64,000 nucleotides of DNA, from the NCBI GenBank assembly GCA_964342525.1, contig CAYFGQ010000010.1:10478-74477 (forward strand), written 5' to 3'. The stretch comes from G963676205 sp964342525 (lineage in GTDB: Bacteria > Campylobacterota > Campylobacteria > Campylobacterales > Arcobacteraceae). Below are positions 45,801-54,633 of the stretch, piece by piece; within the stretch, counting starts at the first letter, position 1, and each line of letters starts with the position of its first letter. The notes below the pieces were generated by a model, which worked only from the letters and a program-made list of their open reading frames with translations, did not search any database and was not told the DNA's origin. A program made the position numbers and the translations under genes.

Positions 45801-45902
45801 TAAATAAGCGAGTTCTTCCTTACTAAGATGCACATGATCGTGATCTGCCCATAGATTTGTTAAAGTAAAAAAGATCATAATTAAAATTAAAAAGTTCTTC
45901 AT
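42846..45902 (-). CDS. Sensor kinase with two SBP domains and two PAS domains
   Basis: A 1018-aa membrane kinase. Signal peptide, then two family-3 solute-binding domains in tandem (about 30-255 and 275-500, both with RPYSYIENNEIKGF- or EPFTIHGDTVEGI-type starts), a membrane helix (about 503-523), two PAS domains (about 545-660 and 670-785), the H-box AAMGEMIGNIAHQWRQPL (His about 796), N-box and GTGLGLSM. Ligands of such periplasmic domains are amino acids or similar. No receiver domain or adjacent regulator. Confidence 0.92.
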   Translation of the reverse strand: MKNFLILIMIFFTLTNLWADHDHVHLSKEELAYLKNKKVLKINTKTTWRPYSYIENNEIKGFTNDFLKLLTEHLPIKVEFITQSPWNESLRLLKENKIDIIPNIVKTKEREDYFSFTDENTFNVKASIVSQNNYKTISQLENKKVAVVKGSVFEKIFKEKYPNIELITKSFTVDLIKALINKEVDAALDDYVVLNTNLNNLALNVRLQNNILFNKYFELPLKIAVNKDEKLLLSILNKAFKNIEKNEYIHLLDKWGIFYETENGDFVPLSEKEEELLEKAKMNIYVTNWEPFTIHGDTVEGICADIWELVVKKSHIKYNYIKDANFAEALRLIKADPNGMIIATSSTKDREVYGAFTKPFITFPIAVATAVDKDFIIDFKELEGKTVAVGKNYTAHVKLKEAYPGIKFVPVKDTIEALNLLANGKVYAATDILPSLIYNMNKYNFSNLKVSGTSKLNFDVKFMVNKHNKDLIPILNRYIDSLKDEDKQKILNKWIFTKEITRVDYTAAYAIVILSLVVIGFMFVRQKILKDKEQFIANERYKYKSILDLASDSVHIIDQNGDLVEYSKSFADMLGFDYEETAKLNVKDWDVHFKKDEIDEFRRSIIFEKKAVTFETRHKRKDGVILDVQISAIGIEIDNKHYLYASARDITQEKKNKKIMSDQKQEFESIFNYSKDGIAILDSDTKFLKFNDAFIQMTGYEKEELLDKTTLDFTVPEDIESTKDIIKQIYKDGKAIIYEKIFIFKDNNRVTVNISLSLLPDKQRLLIVAKDVTSLKQLEDQSRLAAMGEMIGNIAHQWRQPLSVISTSASGIKFMIEHGATIDKTNIMNSTDKIVSQAKYLSKTIDDFRNFIRDDKKHIELSVSEVVTGSLNLVEAVLKDQYIKIVSDISDDILIKGNKNELQQAFINILNNAKDAINDHVKDENERYIFISTKKIDEHNLELKIMDNAGGVSEEIIKRVFEPYFTTKHKSQGTGLGLSMVDKIIRQRHDFNIEVYNEDYKYEDKEYKGAAFIISFSN

Positions 45903-46014
45903 ACATATTCCCCGAATATCTAAATAACACTAAGTATAACGAAAAAAAACAAAAATATTTATATTTTCAACAAATCTTCATAAGGAATAAATTTTGCATC
46001 TAGTAATTATAAAG

Positions 46015-46038
46015 TAATAATTAATATCAATATTATTA
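46015..46038. promoter_or_regulatory. AT-rich inverted repeat ahead of fbpB, weak Fur-box candidate
   Basis: TAATAAT and ATTATTA arms flank TAATATCA-type sequence about 35 bp upstream of the fbpB ATG. It resembles Fur sites near fbpA only loosely. Confidence 0.35.
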
Positions 46039-46070
46039 AGATATAAGTAAATTTGCAGTAATATACAACA

Positions 46071-47651
46071 ATGAAATTCAATATATATAAAATATTTAGT
46101 AGTTTTTTAACATTAATCATAATAGCACCAATCATAGCTCTTTTTGTATTCTCAGTGGGTGGTAGTAGTGAAACCTTAGCCCATCTATATGACACTGTTT
46201 TGATGGACTATATTTTCAATACCCTAAAACTGGTTTTTTTAGTTTCTATTCTTTCACTTATTTTTGGTATTACCAGTGCTTACCTTACCGTATTTTACAA
46301 TTTTAGATTTATACATATATTTAATTTTTTGCTTGCTTTACCTTTTGTGATCCCTACTTATATTATGGGATATATTTACAGTGATATCCTTGGTTTTTTT
46401 GGTCCTGTGCATAGGCTACTTATGGATTTGGGTATTACAAAAAACTTCTTTGATGTTTTAAATTTTAATTCAATTGTTGTTATCTTGGCTTTATGTTTAT
46501 ATCCATATATCTATTTAATAGTAAAGTCATCATTTTTAAAGAGTAGTACAGCCTTACTAAACCCAGCACTTAGCCTTGGTAAAAATAGGTTTGAACTTTT
46601 TTATAAGGTGATCTTACCCCTTTCACGTCCAGCTATTATTGGATCTTTATCTTTAGTGATTATGGAAACTATAAATGAGTTTGGTGCGGTGGCTTATTAC
46701 GGGGTTGATACTTTAAGTACTGCTATTTATGCCTCATGGTTTGACCTGAATGATCCAAAAAGTTCAGCGTTTTTATCTGTAATCACTATGGCTATCATCT
46801 TTGTTTTATTGATCTCTGAAAAATACAGTAGAGGTAAAAGTAGCTATAAAACAGAGTCCATAAACTCAGAGATAAGAAAAAATGAACTAACAGGATTTAA
46901 AAAATATTTAGCATACCTATTTTTATCTATCCCTGTTACCTTAGGATTTTTGATCCCTTTTGCGTGGATAGTTTTCTATTCATTTAAATATGCTTTAGAG
47001 GTGATAGATGATGAGTTTTTTGAAGTGGTTATCAATAGTTTTGTGGCTTCAACAATAAGTGCCCTACTTATAGTTACTATTGCTTTATTTATAACTTATT
47101 CAACACGTATCTTTAATACTGGATATATGAAATATATCACAAAAGCAGCAGGTATTGGTTATGCAATTCCAAGTGTAATTGTAGGTGTTGGTGTATTAAG
47201 CTTCTTTGGTACTGCTGATAATCTTCTAATAGAAAACTTTGGTTTTTCTGGACTTATTCTAAGTGGATCAATGGTAGCACTTATCTTTGGATACACCGTA
47301 AAGTTCCTAGCCATAGGGATTAATATGTGTGAATCAAACTTTGATAGGGTAAGTATCAATATAAATAAAGCTTCAAGAAATCTTGGTATGAGTTATTGGC
47401 AAACCTTACTTAGGGTTGAACTTCCTCTTATGAGAAAAACCCTTGTATTTGGATTTCTTTTAGTATTTGTGGATATCATAAAAGAGTTACCCCTTACACT
47501 TATTTTAAGACCATTTAACTATGAGACCCTCTCATCAAAAACCTATGAGTATGCAGGTAATACAATGATACAAGAATCATCAATATATGCACTATGTATT
47601 GTTCTTATCTGTTTTATCCCAGTTGTAATTAGTAATAAAGGTAAAAATTAA
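46071..47651 (+). CDS. fbpB: Iron(III) ABC transporter permease
   Basis: A 526-aa double-length permease with about twelve helices, formed by two homologous halves, as in FbpB. The EAA-type loops are NPALSLGKNRFELFYKVILP (about 163) and SRNLGMSYWQTLLRVELPL (about 440). It partners with the ATPase encoded next and, presumably, with FbpA at 34472-35485. The stop overlaps the fbpC ATG. Confidence 0.93.
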   Translation: MKFNIYKIFSSFLTLIIIAPIIALFVFSVGGSSETLAHLYDTVLMDYIFNTLKLVFLVSILSLIFGITSAYLTVFYNFRFIHIFNFLLALPFVIPTYIMGYIYSDILGFFGPVHRLLMDLGITKNFFDVLNFNSIVVILALCLYPYIYLIVKSSFLKSSTALLNPALSLGKNRFELFYKVILPLSRPAIIGSLSLVIMETINEFGAVAYYGVDTLSTAIYASWFDLNDPKSSAFLSVITMAIIFVLLISEKYSRGKSSYKTESINSEIRKNELTGFKKYLAYLFLSIPVTLGFLIPFAWIVFYSFKYALEVIDDEFFEVVINSFVASTISALLIVTIALFITYSTRIFNTGYMKYITKAAGIGYAIPSVIVGVGVLSFFGTADNLLIENFGFSGLILSGSMVALIFGYTVKFLAIGINMCESNFDRVSININKASRNLGMSYWQTLLRVELPLMRKTLVFGFLLVFVDIIKELPLTLILRPFNYETLSSKTYEYAGNTMIQESSIYALCIVLICFIPVVISNKGKN

Positions 47652-48625
47652 TGCTAGAGTTAAAAAATATAAATAAAAGTTTTGAAAAAACTGAGGTATT
47701 AAAAGATATAAATCTTCATATAAAAAAAGGTGAAGTTGTTTCCTTACTTGGACTTAGTGGATCTGGGAAAAGTACTATTTTAAATATCATCTCAGGGTTT
47801 GAGACTCCATGTAATGGTGAAGTAATCTACAAAGAAAAAACCCTATCAAGTACCAATAAATTTATTGATCCTGAAGATAGAAATATTGGATTTGTATTTC
47901 AAAACTATGCTTTATTTCCTCACCTAAATGTTTATAAAAATATCACCTTTGGAATAAATAAAAAACCACGTGAAGAGAAAGATAAAATAGTATCTGGACT
48001 TTTAAAACTAATAAATCTTGAGGGCTATGAAAAAAGATTTCCCCATGAGCTTTCAGGTGGACAACAACAACGTATCGCCCTAGTAAGGTCGATGGCACTA
48101 AATCCTGAGCTTATATTACTAGATGAGCCTTTTTCAAGTATTGATTCAATGGCAAAAGCATCAATCCAAAAAGAACTATTACAAATCCTAAAAGGGAGTG
48201 CAAAAACTGCTATCATCGTAACCCATGATGCAAAAGAAGCTATGGCTATGAGTGATAGAATTGTATACCTTGAAAAAGGAAAGATAGTTCAATTTGACAC
48301 CCCACAAAATATATATAATAAACCAAAAACAAAGCTCATAGCAAAATCTTTTGGGAAAGCTAACTTTATAAAAAAAGATGAAACTGAGTATTGTATAAGA
48401 CCTAAATATTGTACAATCTCTAAGGATTCTGGAGAGTATAAAGCAAAAATATCTGATATCACAAATTTTGGAGAAGCACTACATATTACTATCTCTTTTA
48501 GATTCCAAACAGAAGATTATGAATTTTTAATAATCGATGAAGATTTTGAACACACTTACAATATCGATGATATGATTTATTTAGATATTGATTACAAAAA
48601 AGCTGTAGTTATAGAAAAATCTTAA
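47651..48625 (+). CDS. fbpC: Iron(III) ABC transporter ATP-binding protein
   Basis: A 324-aa ATPase: Walker A GLSGSGKST (about 33-41), Q-loop FVFQNYALFPH, signature LSGGQQQR, Walker B ILLDEPFSSID and the switch His in VTHDAKEA. A C-terminal regulatory (TOBE-like) part follows from about residue 235. It energises ferric-iron import through FbpB. Confidence 0.94.
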   Translation: MLELKNINKSFEKTEVLKDINLHIKKGEVVSLLGLSGSGKSTILNIISGFETPCNGEVIYKEKTLSSTNKFIDPEDRNIGFVFQNYALFPHLNVYKNITFGINKKPREEKDKIVSGLLKLINLEGYEKRFPHELSGGQQQRIALVRSMALNPELILLDEPFSSIDSMAKASIQKELLQILKGSAKTAIIVTHDAKEAMAMSDRIVYLEKGKIVQFDTPQNIYNKPKTKLIAKSFGKANFIKKDETEYCIRPKYCTISKDSGEYKAKISDITNFGEALHITISFRFQTEDYEFLIIDEDFEHTYNIDDMIYLDIDYKKAVVIEKS

Positions 48626-48632
48626 TAATATT

Positions 48633-48645
48633 GATATCAATTATC
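48633..48645. promoter_or_regulatory. Fur-like box 1 upstream of the imelysin lipoprotein
   Basis: GATATCAATTATC has a perfect right hexamer and a partial left one, within the palindrome ATTGATATCAAT (48630-48641), 7 bp after the fbpC stop. Confidence 0.45.
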
Positions 48646-48688
48646 ACTTTTAAAGATTTTCAAAGTTTTTTTGTGGTTAAATTATATT

Positions 48689-48701
48689 GATAATAAATAT
48701 T
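48689..48701. promoter_or_regulatory. Fur-like box 2 upstream of the imelysin lipoprotein
   Basis: GATAATAAATATT fits the 6-1-6 pattern with a perfect left hexamer, 25 bp before the ATG, where it would block the promoter. Confidence 0.5.
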
Positions 48702-48726
48702 ATAATTAAAATAAGGGAGAACTTCA

Positions 48727-50052
48727 ATGTTCAAAAAATCAAAAATCTTAGCAGCTTCTTTATCTTTTGCTGCAGTTATCGCTTTAAGTGGTTGTGCTGG
48801 TAACTCACCAGAAATGTCAAAAACAAATGTGGGAGCTACAAGTGTTCTTGGTACTTATGCTGATATTGCTCTTGCAAACTACACAGATGCATTAAATGAT
48901 GCAAAAGCTTTACAAATGGCTATTGACAAATTTGCTAAAAAACCAAATGCACAAAACTTAGAGCTTGCAAAAGCTGCTTGGTTAACATCAAGAGAATCTT
49001 ATGGTCAAACAGAGATTTTTAGATTATCAGAAGGTCCAATCGATGCTGAAGAGGGTTGGGTAGCTGACACTTATGGTGGACTTGAAGGACAATTAAATGC
49101 TTGGCCATTAGATGAAAATATGATCGATTATACTATTGATGAAAAAGGTAAAAGAACAAAAGGTAATATCATCGATTCAATGGGTAAATTTAATCCAGGT
49201 GGAGAAGAGCCTACAACTGTAGATGTATCTAAGATCACTGTTGATGCGATTACTGAGTTAAATGAAAATGGTGGTGAGGCAAATGTTGCTACTGGTTACC
49301 ACGCGGTTGAGTTCTTATTATGGGGACAAGATCAAGATTATTCTTCATTTGTAAAAGATAGTATTACAAAAGGTGCACTAGTAGCTGGACAAAGACCATT
49401 AAGTGACTTTACTACAAGTAAATATGCTGAAAGAAGACTTGCATACTTAAAAGCTGCATCAGCTAAAATCGTAGCAGACCTTGAAGTTGTTACAAACGCT
49501 TGGGTAAAAGGTGAAAAAGGTTTATATAGACAAGCATTCTTAGGAAAAGGTGCAAATGCTATTGAGTCAAAAGAAGCTATGAAACAAGTATTTGCTGGTA
49601 TGGGTGTATTTATGAAATCAGAGCTTGCAAATGAAAGAATCGCTGTAGCTGTTCTTACTCCAAGTGAAGAGGATGAGCATTCTTGTTTCTCTGATAACAC
49701 ACATAGAGATATCACTACAAACTACCAAGGGTTTAAAAACATCCTTTTAGGAACATACTCTGATATGGATTATGGTGTAGCTCCAATTGATGCAGTTGAT
49801 GCAGCTTCAAAAGCACAAATCCTTGATCTAATGAAATCAATCGAGTCAAAAATCGCTTCAATCAATGCAATCACTGAGACAAGCAGACACTTTGATTACC
49901 AAATCAAACCAAATGACCCTCAAGCAAGAGTTATTAGAAAACTTAAAAATGAGATGAGAAAACTTGGTGATAAAATGGTAGATGTTGCAGCTGCAAATGG
50001 AATTAAACTTTCAATTGATGATGTAACAGATGCAGAAGAAACTAAACTGTAG
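48727..50052 (+). CDS. Imelysin-family iron-regulated lipoprotein
   Basis: A 441-aa lipoprotein (lipobox LSGC, Cys22) of the imelysin / IrpA (M75-like) family. The family GxHxxE motif is present as GYHAVEFLLWGQD (about 191), and the family segment TESRESYGQTEIFRLSEGPID-type appears near 85. Imelysins are helical periplasmic proteins linked to iron acquisition and haem, rather than proven peptidases. Fur-like boxes precede it, and a series of redox genes follows 12 bp later. Confidence 0.92.
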   Translation: MFKKSKILAASLSFAAVIALSGCAGNSPEMSKTNVGATSVLGTYADIALANYTDALNDAKALQMAIDKFAKKPNAQNLELAKAAWLTSRESYGQTEIFRLSEGPIDAEEGWVADTYGGLEGQLNAWPLDENMIDYTIDEKGKRTKGNIIDSMGKFNPGGEEPTTVDVSKITVDAITELNENGGEANVATGYHAVEFLLWGQDQDYSSFVKDSITKGALVAGQRPLSDFTTSKYAERRLAYLKAASAKIVADLEVVTNAWVKGEKGLYRQAFLGKGANAIESKEAMKQVFAGMGVFMKSELANERIAVAVLTPSEEDEHSCFSDNTHRDITTNYQGFKNILLGTYSDMDYGVAPIDAVDAASKAQILDLMKSIESKIASINAITETSRHFDYQIKPNDPQARVIRKLKNEMRKLGDKMVDVAAANGIKLSIDDVTDAEETKL

Positions 50053-50064
50053 TTTCTCTAATAT

Positions 50065-51426
50065 ATGAATAAATTAACTTCGAGCTTAGCACTTATTGGA
50101 TTATTATCCATAAGTGCTTTAGCAAATGACCACAATAAATACTTCACTAAATCAAAATCCGAACACTCTTTTTCTAAACAAATAAACACTCTAAATGATG
50201 ATGCCCTAGATATAGCTATACTTGGAAAAAGCTTTTTTAGAATCCCTTGGGTAGAAGCACCAAGTGCAACCACAGCAAGAGATGGGCTAGGTCCATTATT
50301 TAATGCAAATGCCTGTATTAGCTGCCATCCAAATAATGGGATTGGTGGTTTGTTTACAAAAAGTGGTGAGATAGCAAGATCAAATATCATAAAAGTTGGT
50401 ATAACAAACAATGGTAGCCAAAAACACCAAGAGATGATCTCTAAGATGGGATTTATCCCAGATCCAGTATATGGGGGACAAATCTCTATCAATGGTGTAT
50501 TTGGTGTACCTTTTGAAGCAAGACCAGAGGTAAAATTTGAGACAAGTGAGTTTACATTTCCTGATGGTGAGAAGATCACTATGCATAAACCTCTAGTAAA
50601 ATTAAAAGATTTACAATATGGAGAGCTAACAACAAACGCCTCCTTATCTTTTAGAAAAGCACCTGCTTTAGTTGGACTTGGACTTTTAGAGATGATAAGT
50701 GATAAAGATATCTTAGCAAACGAAGATATAAATGACAAAAATGGCGATGGGATTAGTGGAAAAGCAAATATTGTTTATTCCCCATATCAAGATAAATATA
50801 AGGTAGGAAGATACACCTATAAAGCAAGTGCTCCAACTGTACTTCATCAAGTAGCAGGTGCAGCAAATAATGATATGAGCCTTACTTCACCAATCTTTCC
50901 AAATGATAACTGTACTGATGCACAAAAAGAGTGTTTAGAAGCTCCTAAAGGAAGAAGTTCAGATAAATTTGATCTTCCAATTGAAAGAGTTAAAGCTATA
51001 GCCTTTTATCTTAAAACACTAAAAACTCCAATCCCTACACAAACAGATGAATTTATGGAGGGTAAAGAGATTTTTGATAAAATAGGTTGTGTATCTTGCC
51101 ATAAAGATAATTTTACCACTGAAAATGGAATTAAAATTGCACCATATTCAGATATGCTTCTTCATGATATGGGAGAAGATCTTAGTGATGGTAGAGTTGA
51201 ATTTAAAGCTGGATCTAGAGAATGGAGAACATCACCTCTTTGGGGTATAGGACTTTATGGTAAAGTTTTAGGAAAAGATCCTAGATATCTACATGATGGT
51301 AGAGCTACATCTTTAAGCGAAGCGATCCTTTGGCATGGAGGAGAAGCTGAGAAGGCAAAAGATACTTATGTAAATCTATCAAAAGAAAAAAGAGATAAAC
51401 TACTTAAATTTTTAGGAGAACTGTAA
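50065..51426 (+). CDS. Di-haem oxidoreductase (DUF1111/DHOR family)
   Basis: A 453-aa exported protein with a signal peptide (to about Ala20), and haem motifs CISCH (about 84-88) and CVSCH (about 341-345). Family segments include FNANACISCHPNNGIGG, SFRKAPALVGLGLLE and WRTSPLWGIGLYGK. DHOR proteins, once called thiol oxidoreductases, resemble di-haem peroxidases and often neighbour imelysins. Here it lies between two imelysin genes, which supports a joint role in iron handling. Confidence 0.9.
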   Translation: MNKLTSSLALIGLLSISALANDHNKYFTKSKSEHSFSKQINTLNDDALDIAILGKSFFRIPWVEAPSATTARDGLGPLFNANACISCHPNNGIGGLFTKSGEIARSNIIKVGITNNGSQKHQEMISKMGFIPDPVYGGQISINGVFGVPFEARPEVKFETSEFTFPDGEKITMHKPLVKLKDLQYGELTTNASLSFRKAPALVGLGLLEMISDKDILANEDINDKNGDGISGKANIVYSPYQDKYKVGRYTYKASAPTVLHQVAGAANNDMSLTSPIFPNDNCTDAQKECLEAPKGRSSDKFDLPIERVKAIAFYLKTLKTPIPTQTDEFMEGKEIFDKIGCVSCHKDNFTTENGIKIAPYSDMLLHDMGEDLSDGRVEFKAGSREWRTSPLWGIGLYGKVLGKDPRYLHDGRATSLSEAILWHGGEAEKAKDTYVNLSKEKRDKLLKFLGEL

Positions 51427-52413
51427 ATGAAGTTTTTTAAACTATTGTTTTTGACAATTATTGTATCACTAAGTCTAAATGCAAATGATAAAGAATATAC
51501 TTTAAAAATGCATAAAGATATTTATACAAATGTTGTATTAAAAAATGCAAAAACTGCACTAAGTGATATTGAACTATTAGGTGAGATCGTAGCCTCAAAA
51601 GATAAAGAAAAAACAAAAGAGTTTTTTTCATCTTTTGTTGTATCTTGGAAAAAGGTTCAAGCTTTTTATATCTTAGGTGATTTAGATGATGAATATCTAG
51701 ATTCTCCAAGATATGTGGATATTTTTCACCATGGAAATGAAGATATAAGAGCCCAACTTGACCTTATCTTAGATAGTAAAGATGCTCTAGAAGATCTTAT
51801 CTACAAAAACTCACATAAATCAATCAATGCTTTAGAATATCTATTATATGAAAAAGATATATCAGATACTAGAATAAACAAAGCAGCAAGAATTGCAATT
51901 GAAGCTATCAAAATGCATTTAGAAGATATCTATGAAGCATATAAAACAAGTGAAAAAAGTTTTTATGCTGATGATAAAAAAGCAAATGCTATGATCATCA
52001 ATGCTCTAATTGAAAGCTCATATAAACTAAAAGAGTGGAGAGTTGGTGATGTGGCTGGATTATCAAAAAAATATAAAAACAATCCAGATGTCACAAGGGG
52101 TGAATACTACACAAGTAAAAACTCAAAAGCTGCCCTACTTGCAATCCTTGACACATATAAAGCTGTAATGGATTCACCAAAATATGAAGATTTTGGAGAC
52201 TATTTTAAAAAGGTAGTTAAAATTGAAGAACTGACACAAGTTTTAAAAAGTATAGATAAAAGTATAAACCTTACAAAAGCTATCAAAAATGATGACTTAA
52301 CAGGGACAAAAAAACTATACAAAAGCCTGAAAAAAGTTCATATAGGATTTTATATTTATCTAATAGATGCCCTTAAAATGAACGCAAAAATCTTAGATGC
52401 CGATGGTGATTAA
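51427..52413 (+). CDS. Second imelysin-like protein with altered motif
   Basis: A 328-aa exported helical protein (signal peptide to about Ala19) that follows the DHOR stop directly. It keeps imelysin features: FVVSWKKVQAFYILG near residue 70, FHHGNED near 100, and a C-terminal helical repeat. The GxHxxE motif appears as SINALEYLLYEKD (about 132), with Gly and His replaced by Ser and Asn, so metal binding at that site should be weakened. Confidence 0.8.
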   Translation: MKFFKLLFLTIIVSLSLNANDKEYTLKMHKDIYTNVVLKNAKTALSDIELLGEIVASKDKEKTKEFFSSFVVSWKKVQAFYILGDLDDEYLDSPRYVDIFHHGNEDIRAQLDLILDSKDALEDLIYKNSHKSINALEYLLYEKDISDTRINKAARIAIEAIKMHLEDIYEAYKTSEKSFYADDKKANAMIINALIESSYKLKEWRVGDVAGLSKKYKNNPDVTRGEYYTSKNSKAALLAILDTYKAVMDSPKYEDFGDYFKKVVKIEELTQVLKSIDKSINLTKAIKNDDLTGTKKLYKSLKKVHIGFYIYLIDALKMNAKILDADGD

Positions 52414-52416
52414 AAA

Positions 52417-53319
52417 GTGAATGAGCTCTTAGCTTTTGAATATATAATAGATCCAAATAAAAGAATCTTTTGGCTTTATATAATATCCTCAATAGCTATA
52501 GCCTTCATATATCTACACTTCAATAAAAAATATTACCGAATAAACCTATCGAAAAAACTCTGGCTACACCCAAGTAGCCTTTTAGATTATAAATACTTCT
52601 TTATCTCATATTTTATAAAAGTATTTATGATCTTTCCTATTGTGATCTCAGCTAGAGAAGTATCTCTATTTACTTATGAATTTTTATCTGATAATTATGA
52701 CTTTATAGATATCAATCTTTCCTATGAATTTGTGATATTTTTATATACTATTAGTTTATTTGTAGTAAGTGATTTTACTAGGTATTGGCTACATCGTTTT
52801 TTACATACCATACCATTTCTTTGGAGATTTCATAAGATTCACCACTCTGCAAAGGTTTTAAACCCTTTAAGTTTTTATAGGGTTCATCCTTTAGAAAATA
52901 TCCTTTTTGGATTTAGATACTCTTTAACTATTGGATTTGTTACTGGTGTATTTATTTACCTTTTTGGTGCTATGCTTGATATCTATACAATACTTGGAGC
53001 AAATATATTTTTGGTAATATTTTCTTTTATGGGATCAAACCTAAGACACTCCCATATACATCTAGCTTATTTCTCTTTTTTAGAAAATATCCTAATCTCA
53101 CCAAAACAACACCAAATCCACCACTCAAAAAAACACTTCAATAAAAACTATGGTGGTTATTTAGCTATTTGGGATAAGATGTTTGGAACTTTAGAATACT
53201 CAAAAAATGTAAAAGTATTAAAATTTGGACTAAACAAATCTGATATGAAAAGTTACAAAAATATATTAGATTTATTATTTAAACCCTTCTTAACCAATAA
53301 AAAAGTGATTTTAAAGTAA
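52417..53319 (+). CDS. Fatty-acid hydroxylase / sterol desaturase-family membrane protein
   Basis: A 300-aa integral membrane di-iron oxygenase-type protein. The eight-His pattern is visible: HRFLH (about 126), HKIHH (138), HSHIH (212) and HQIHHSKKH (232). Helices span about 10-40, 60-85, 105-125 and 170-205. The start is a GTG at 52417, 3 bp after the upstream stop; an ATG at 52421 is out of frame. The substrate is probably a lipid; why it sits with iron genes is unclear, apart from its need for iron. Confidence 0.88.
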   Translation: MNELLAFEYIIDPNKRIFWLYIISSIAIAFIYLHFNKKYYRINLSKKLWLHPSSLLDYKYFFISYFIKVFMIFPIVISAREVSLFTYEFLSDNYDFIDINLSYEFVIFLYTISLFVVSDFTRYWLHRFLHTIPFLWRFHKIHHSAKVLNPLSFYRVHPLENILFGFRYSLTIGFVTGVFIYLFGAMLDIYTILGANIFLVIFSFMGSNLRHSHIHLAYFSFLENILISPKQHQIHHSKKHFNKNYGGYLAIWDKMFGTLEYSKNVKVLKFGLNKSDMKSYKNILDLLFKPFLTNKKVILK

Positions 53320-53332
53320 TATATTAAATCAA

Positions 53333-53353
53333 TTTTAATAATTATAATTAAAA
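53333..53353. promoter_or_regulatory. AT palindrome upstream of the di-haem peroxidase
   Basis: TTTTAAT (53333-53339) and ATTAAAA (53347-53353) flank a 7-bp centre, 80 bp before the ATG. It could be an operator; similarity to Fur boxes is slight. Confidence 0.3.
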
Positions 53354-53433
53354 TATAAAAACTCTGTGATAGAAATATATACTACTAAAGATATATCCCT
53401 ATTTCAGGATTTGAATTAAAACAAGGAATAAAA

Positions 53434-54615
53434 ATGAAGAAACTACAAATTCTTAGTTTACTTACTGCTTCATTACTTATTGTGGGATGTAATCAGCCTA
53501 CAAAAGAAGAAAAAGAAGCAATGGCAAAAAAAGAGGCTCTACTTGGGCAACAACTTTTTATGGATCCAATCCTTTCAAAAAACAGAACTCAAAGTTGTTC
53601 AACATGTCATAACCCAGAACATGGTTTTATCGATAATAGAGATAATGGTGTAGCTGGGGCTGGAAGTTTAGGAGATGATCTTAAAAGTATAGGTGATAGA
53701 AATACACCACCAGCTGGATATGCTATGTTTAGTCCAGATTTTCACTATGATGAAAAACAAAAACAGTTTATCGGTGGACAATTTTGGGATGGTAGAGAAG
53801 CCCACCTAAAAGGTCAAGCAGGTGGACCACCACTAAATCCAGTAGAGATGGCTATGCCAAGTAAAGAAGAAGTAGCTAAAAGATTAGCGATGGTAGAATC
53901 TTACAATTCTCAATTTAAAGAGCTTTATGGGGAAGATATATTTAAAGACCCAGTAAAAACATATGATAGAATGGCTCAGGCAATAGCAGCTTTTGAAAAA
54001 ACAGAAGAGTTTGCACCATTTGATTCAAAATATGATAGATACCTAAAGGGTGAATATGAACTTACAGACTTAGAAGATTTAGGAAGAAGTTTATTTTTCT
54101 CAAACAATAATACAAACTGTGCACAATGTCACGTACTTAAAAAAGAGGATGCACCAAAAGATACATTTACAAACTATAAATACCATAATATAGGTGTACC
54201 TCAAAATGAAAACCTAATGGCTAAAAATGTAGTTGATCCAAAAACTTTTGTGGATCATGGACTTATGCAAAATCCAGCCGTAAAAGCTCTTCCAAACGCA
54301 AAAGAATATGATGGTAAGATGAAAGTACCAAGTTTAAGAAATATCGCTATTACAGGGCCATACATGCACAATGGTAAGTTCCAAAAACTTAGTACTGTAG
54401 TTGAATTCTATGATAAATATACAAACCCAAAAAGAACAATCAATCCAGAAACCAGAAAAGAATGGGGAGAACCTGAAGTAAATATTGGAAAAGCAGATAT
54501 GAAACTACTTAAACAAGGTAAACCACTAAATGAGAGAAAAGTAAAAGCTCTAGTAGCATTTATGAATACACTTACTGATAAAAGGTATGAGCACCTTATT
54601 CCAAAAGACAATTAA
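53434..54615 (+). CDS. Di-haem cytochrome c peroxidase-like lipoprotein
   Basis: A 393-aa lipoprotein (lipobox IVGC, Cys19) of the CcpA/MauG family. Haem motifs are CSTCH (Cys55-His59) and CAQCH (about 229-233). FWDGREAHLKGQAGGPPLNPVEM-type sequence, AFEKTEEF and FMHNGKFQ-like TGPYMHNGKF are family marks. It should reduce peroxide with electrons from small cytochromes. It ends the iron/haem series and has a terminator after it. Confidence 0.9.
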   Translation: MKKLQILSLLTASLLIVGCNQPTKEEKEAMAKKEALLGQQLFMDPILSKNRTQSCSTCHNPEHGFIDNRDNGVAGAGSLGDDLKSIGDRNTPPAGYAMFSPDFHYDEKQKQFIGGQFWDGREAHLKGQAGGPPLNPVEMAMPSKEEVAKRLAMVESYNSQFKELYGEDIFKDPVKTYDRMAQAIAAFEKTEEFAPFDSKYDRYLKGEYELTDLEDLGRSLFFSNNNTNCAQCHVLKKEDAPKDTFTNYKYHNIGVPQNENLMAKNVVDPKTFVDHGLMQNPAVKALPNAKEYDGKMKVPSLRNIAITGPYMHNGKFQKLSTVVEFYDKYTNPKRTINPETRKEWGEPEVNIGKADMKLLKQGKPLNERKVKALVAFMNTLTDKRYEHLIPKDN

Positions 54616-54633
54616 AATATAAACAAAATAGAG

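Noticed and set aside
35586..45902. Genomic island or prophage
   Set aside because: Apart from one IS110 element there are no integrase, phage or conjugation genes, and the base composition of the genes matches the surroundings.
50058..50738. 226-aa ORF on the minus strand
   Set aside because: It is antisense to the DHOR gene, whose haem motif and family segments show that the plus strand codes.
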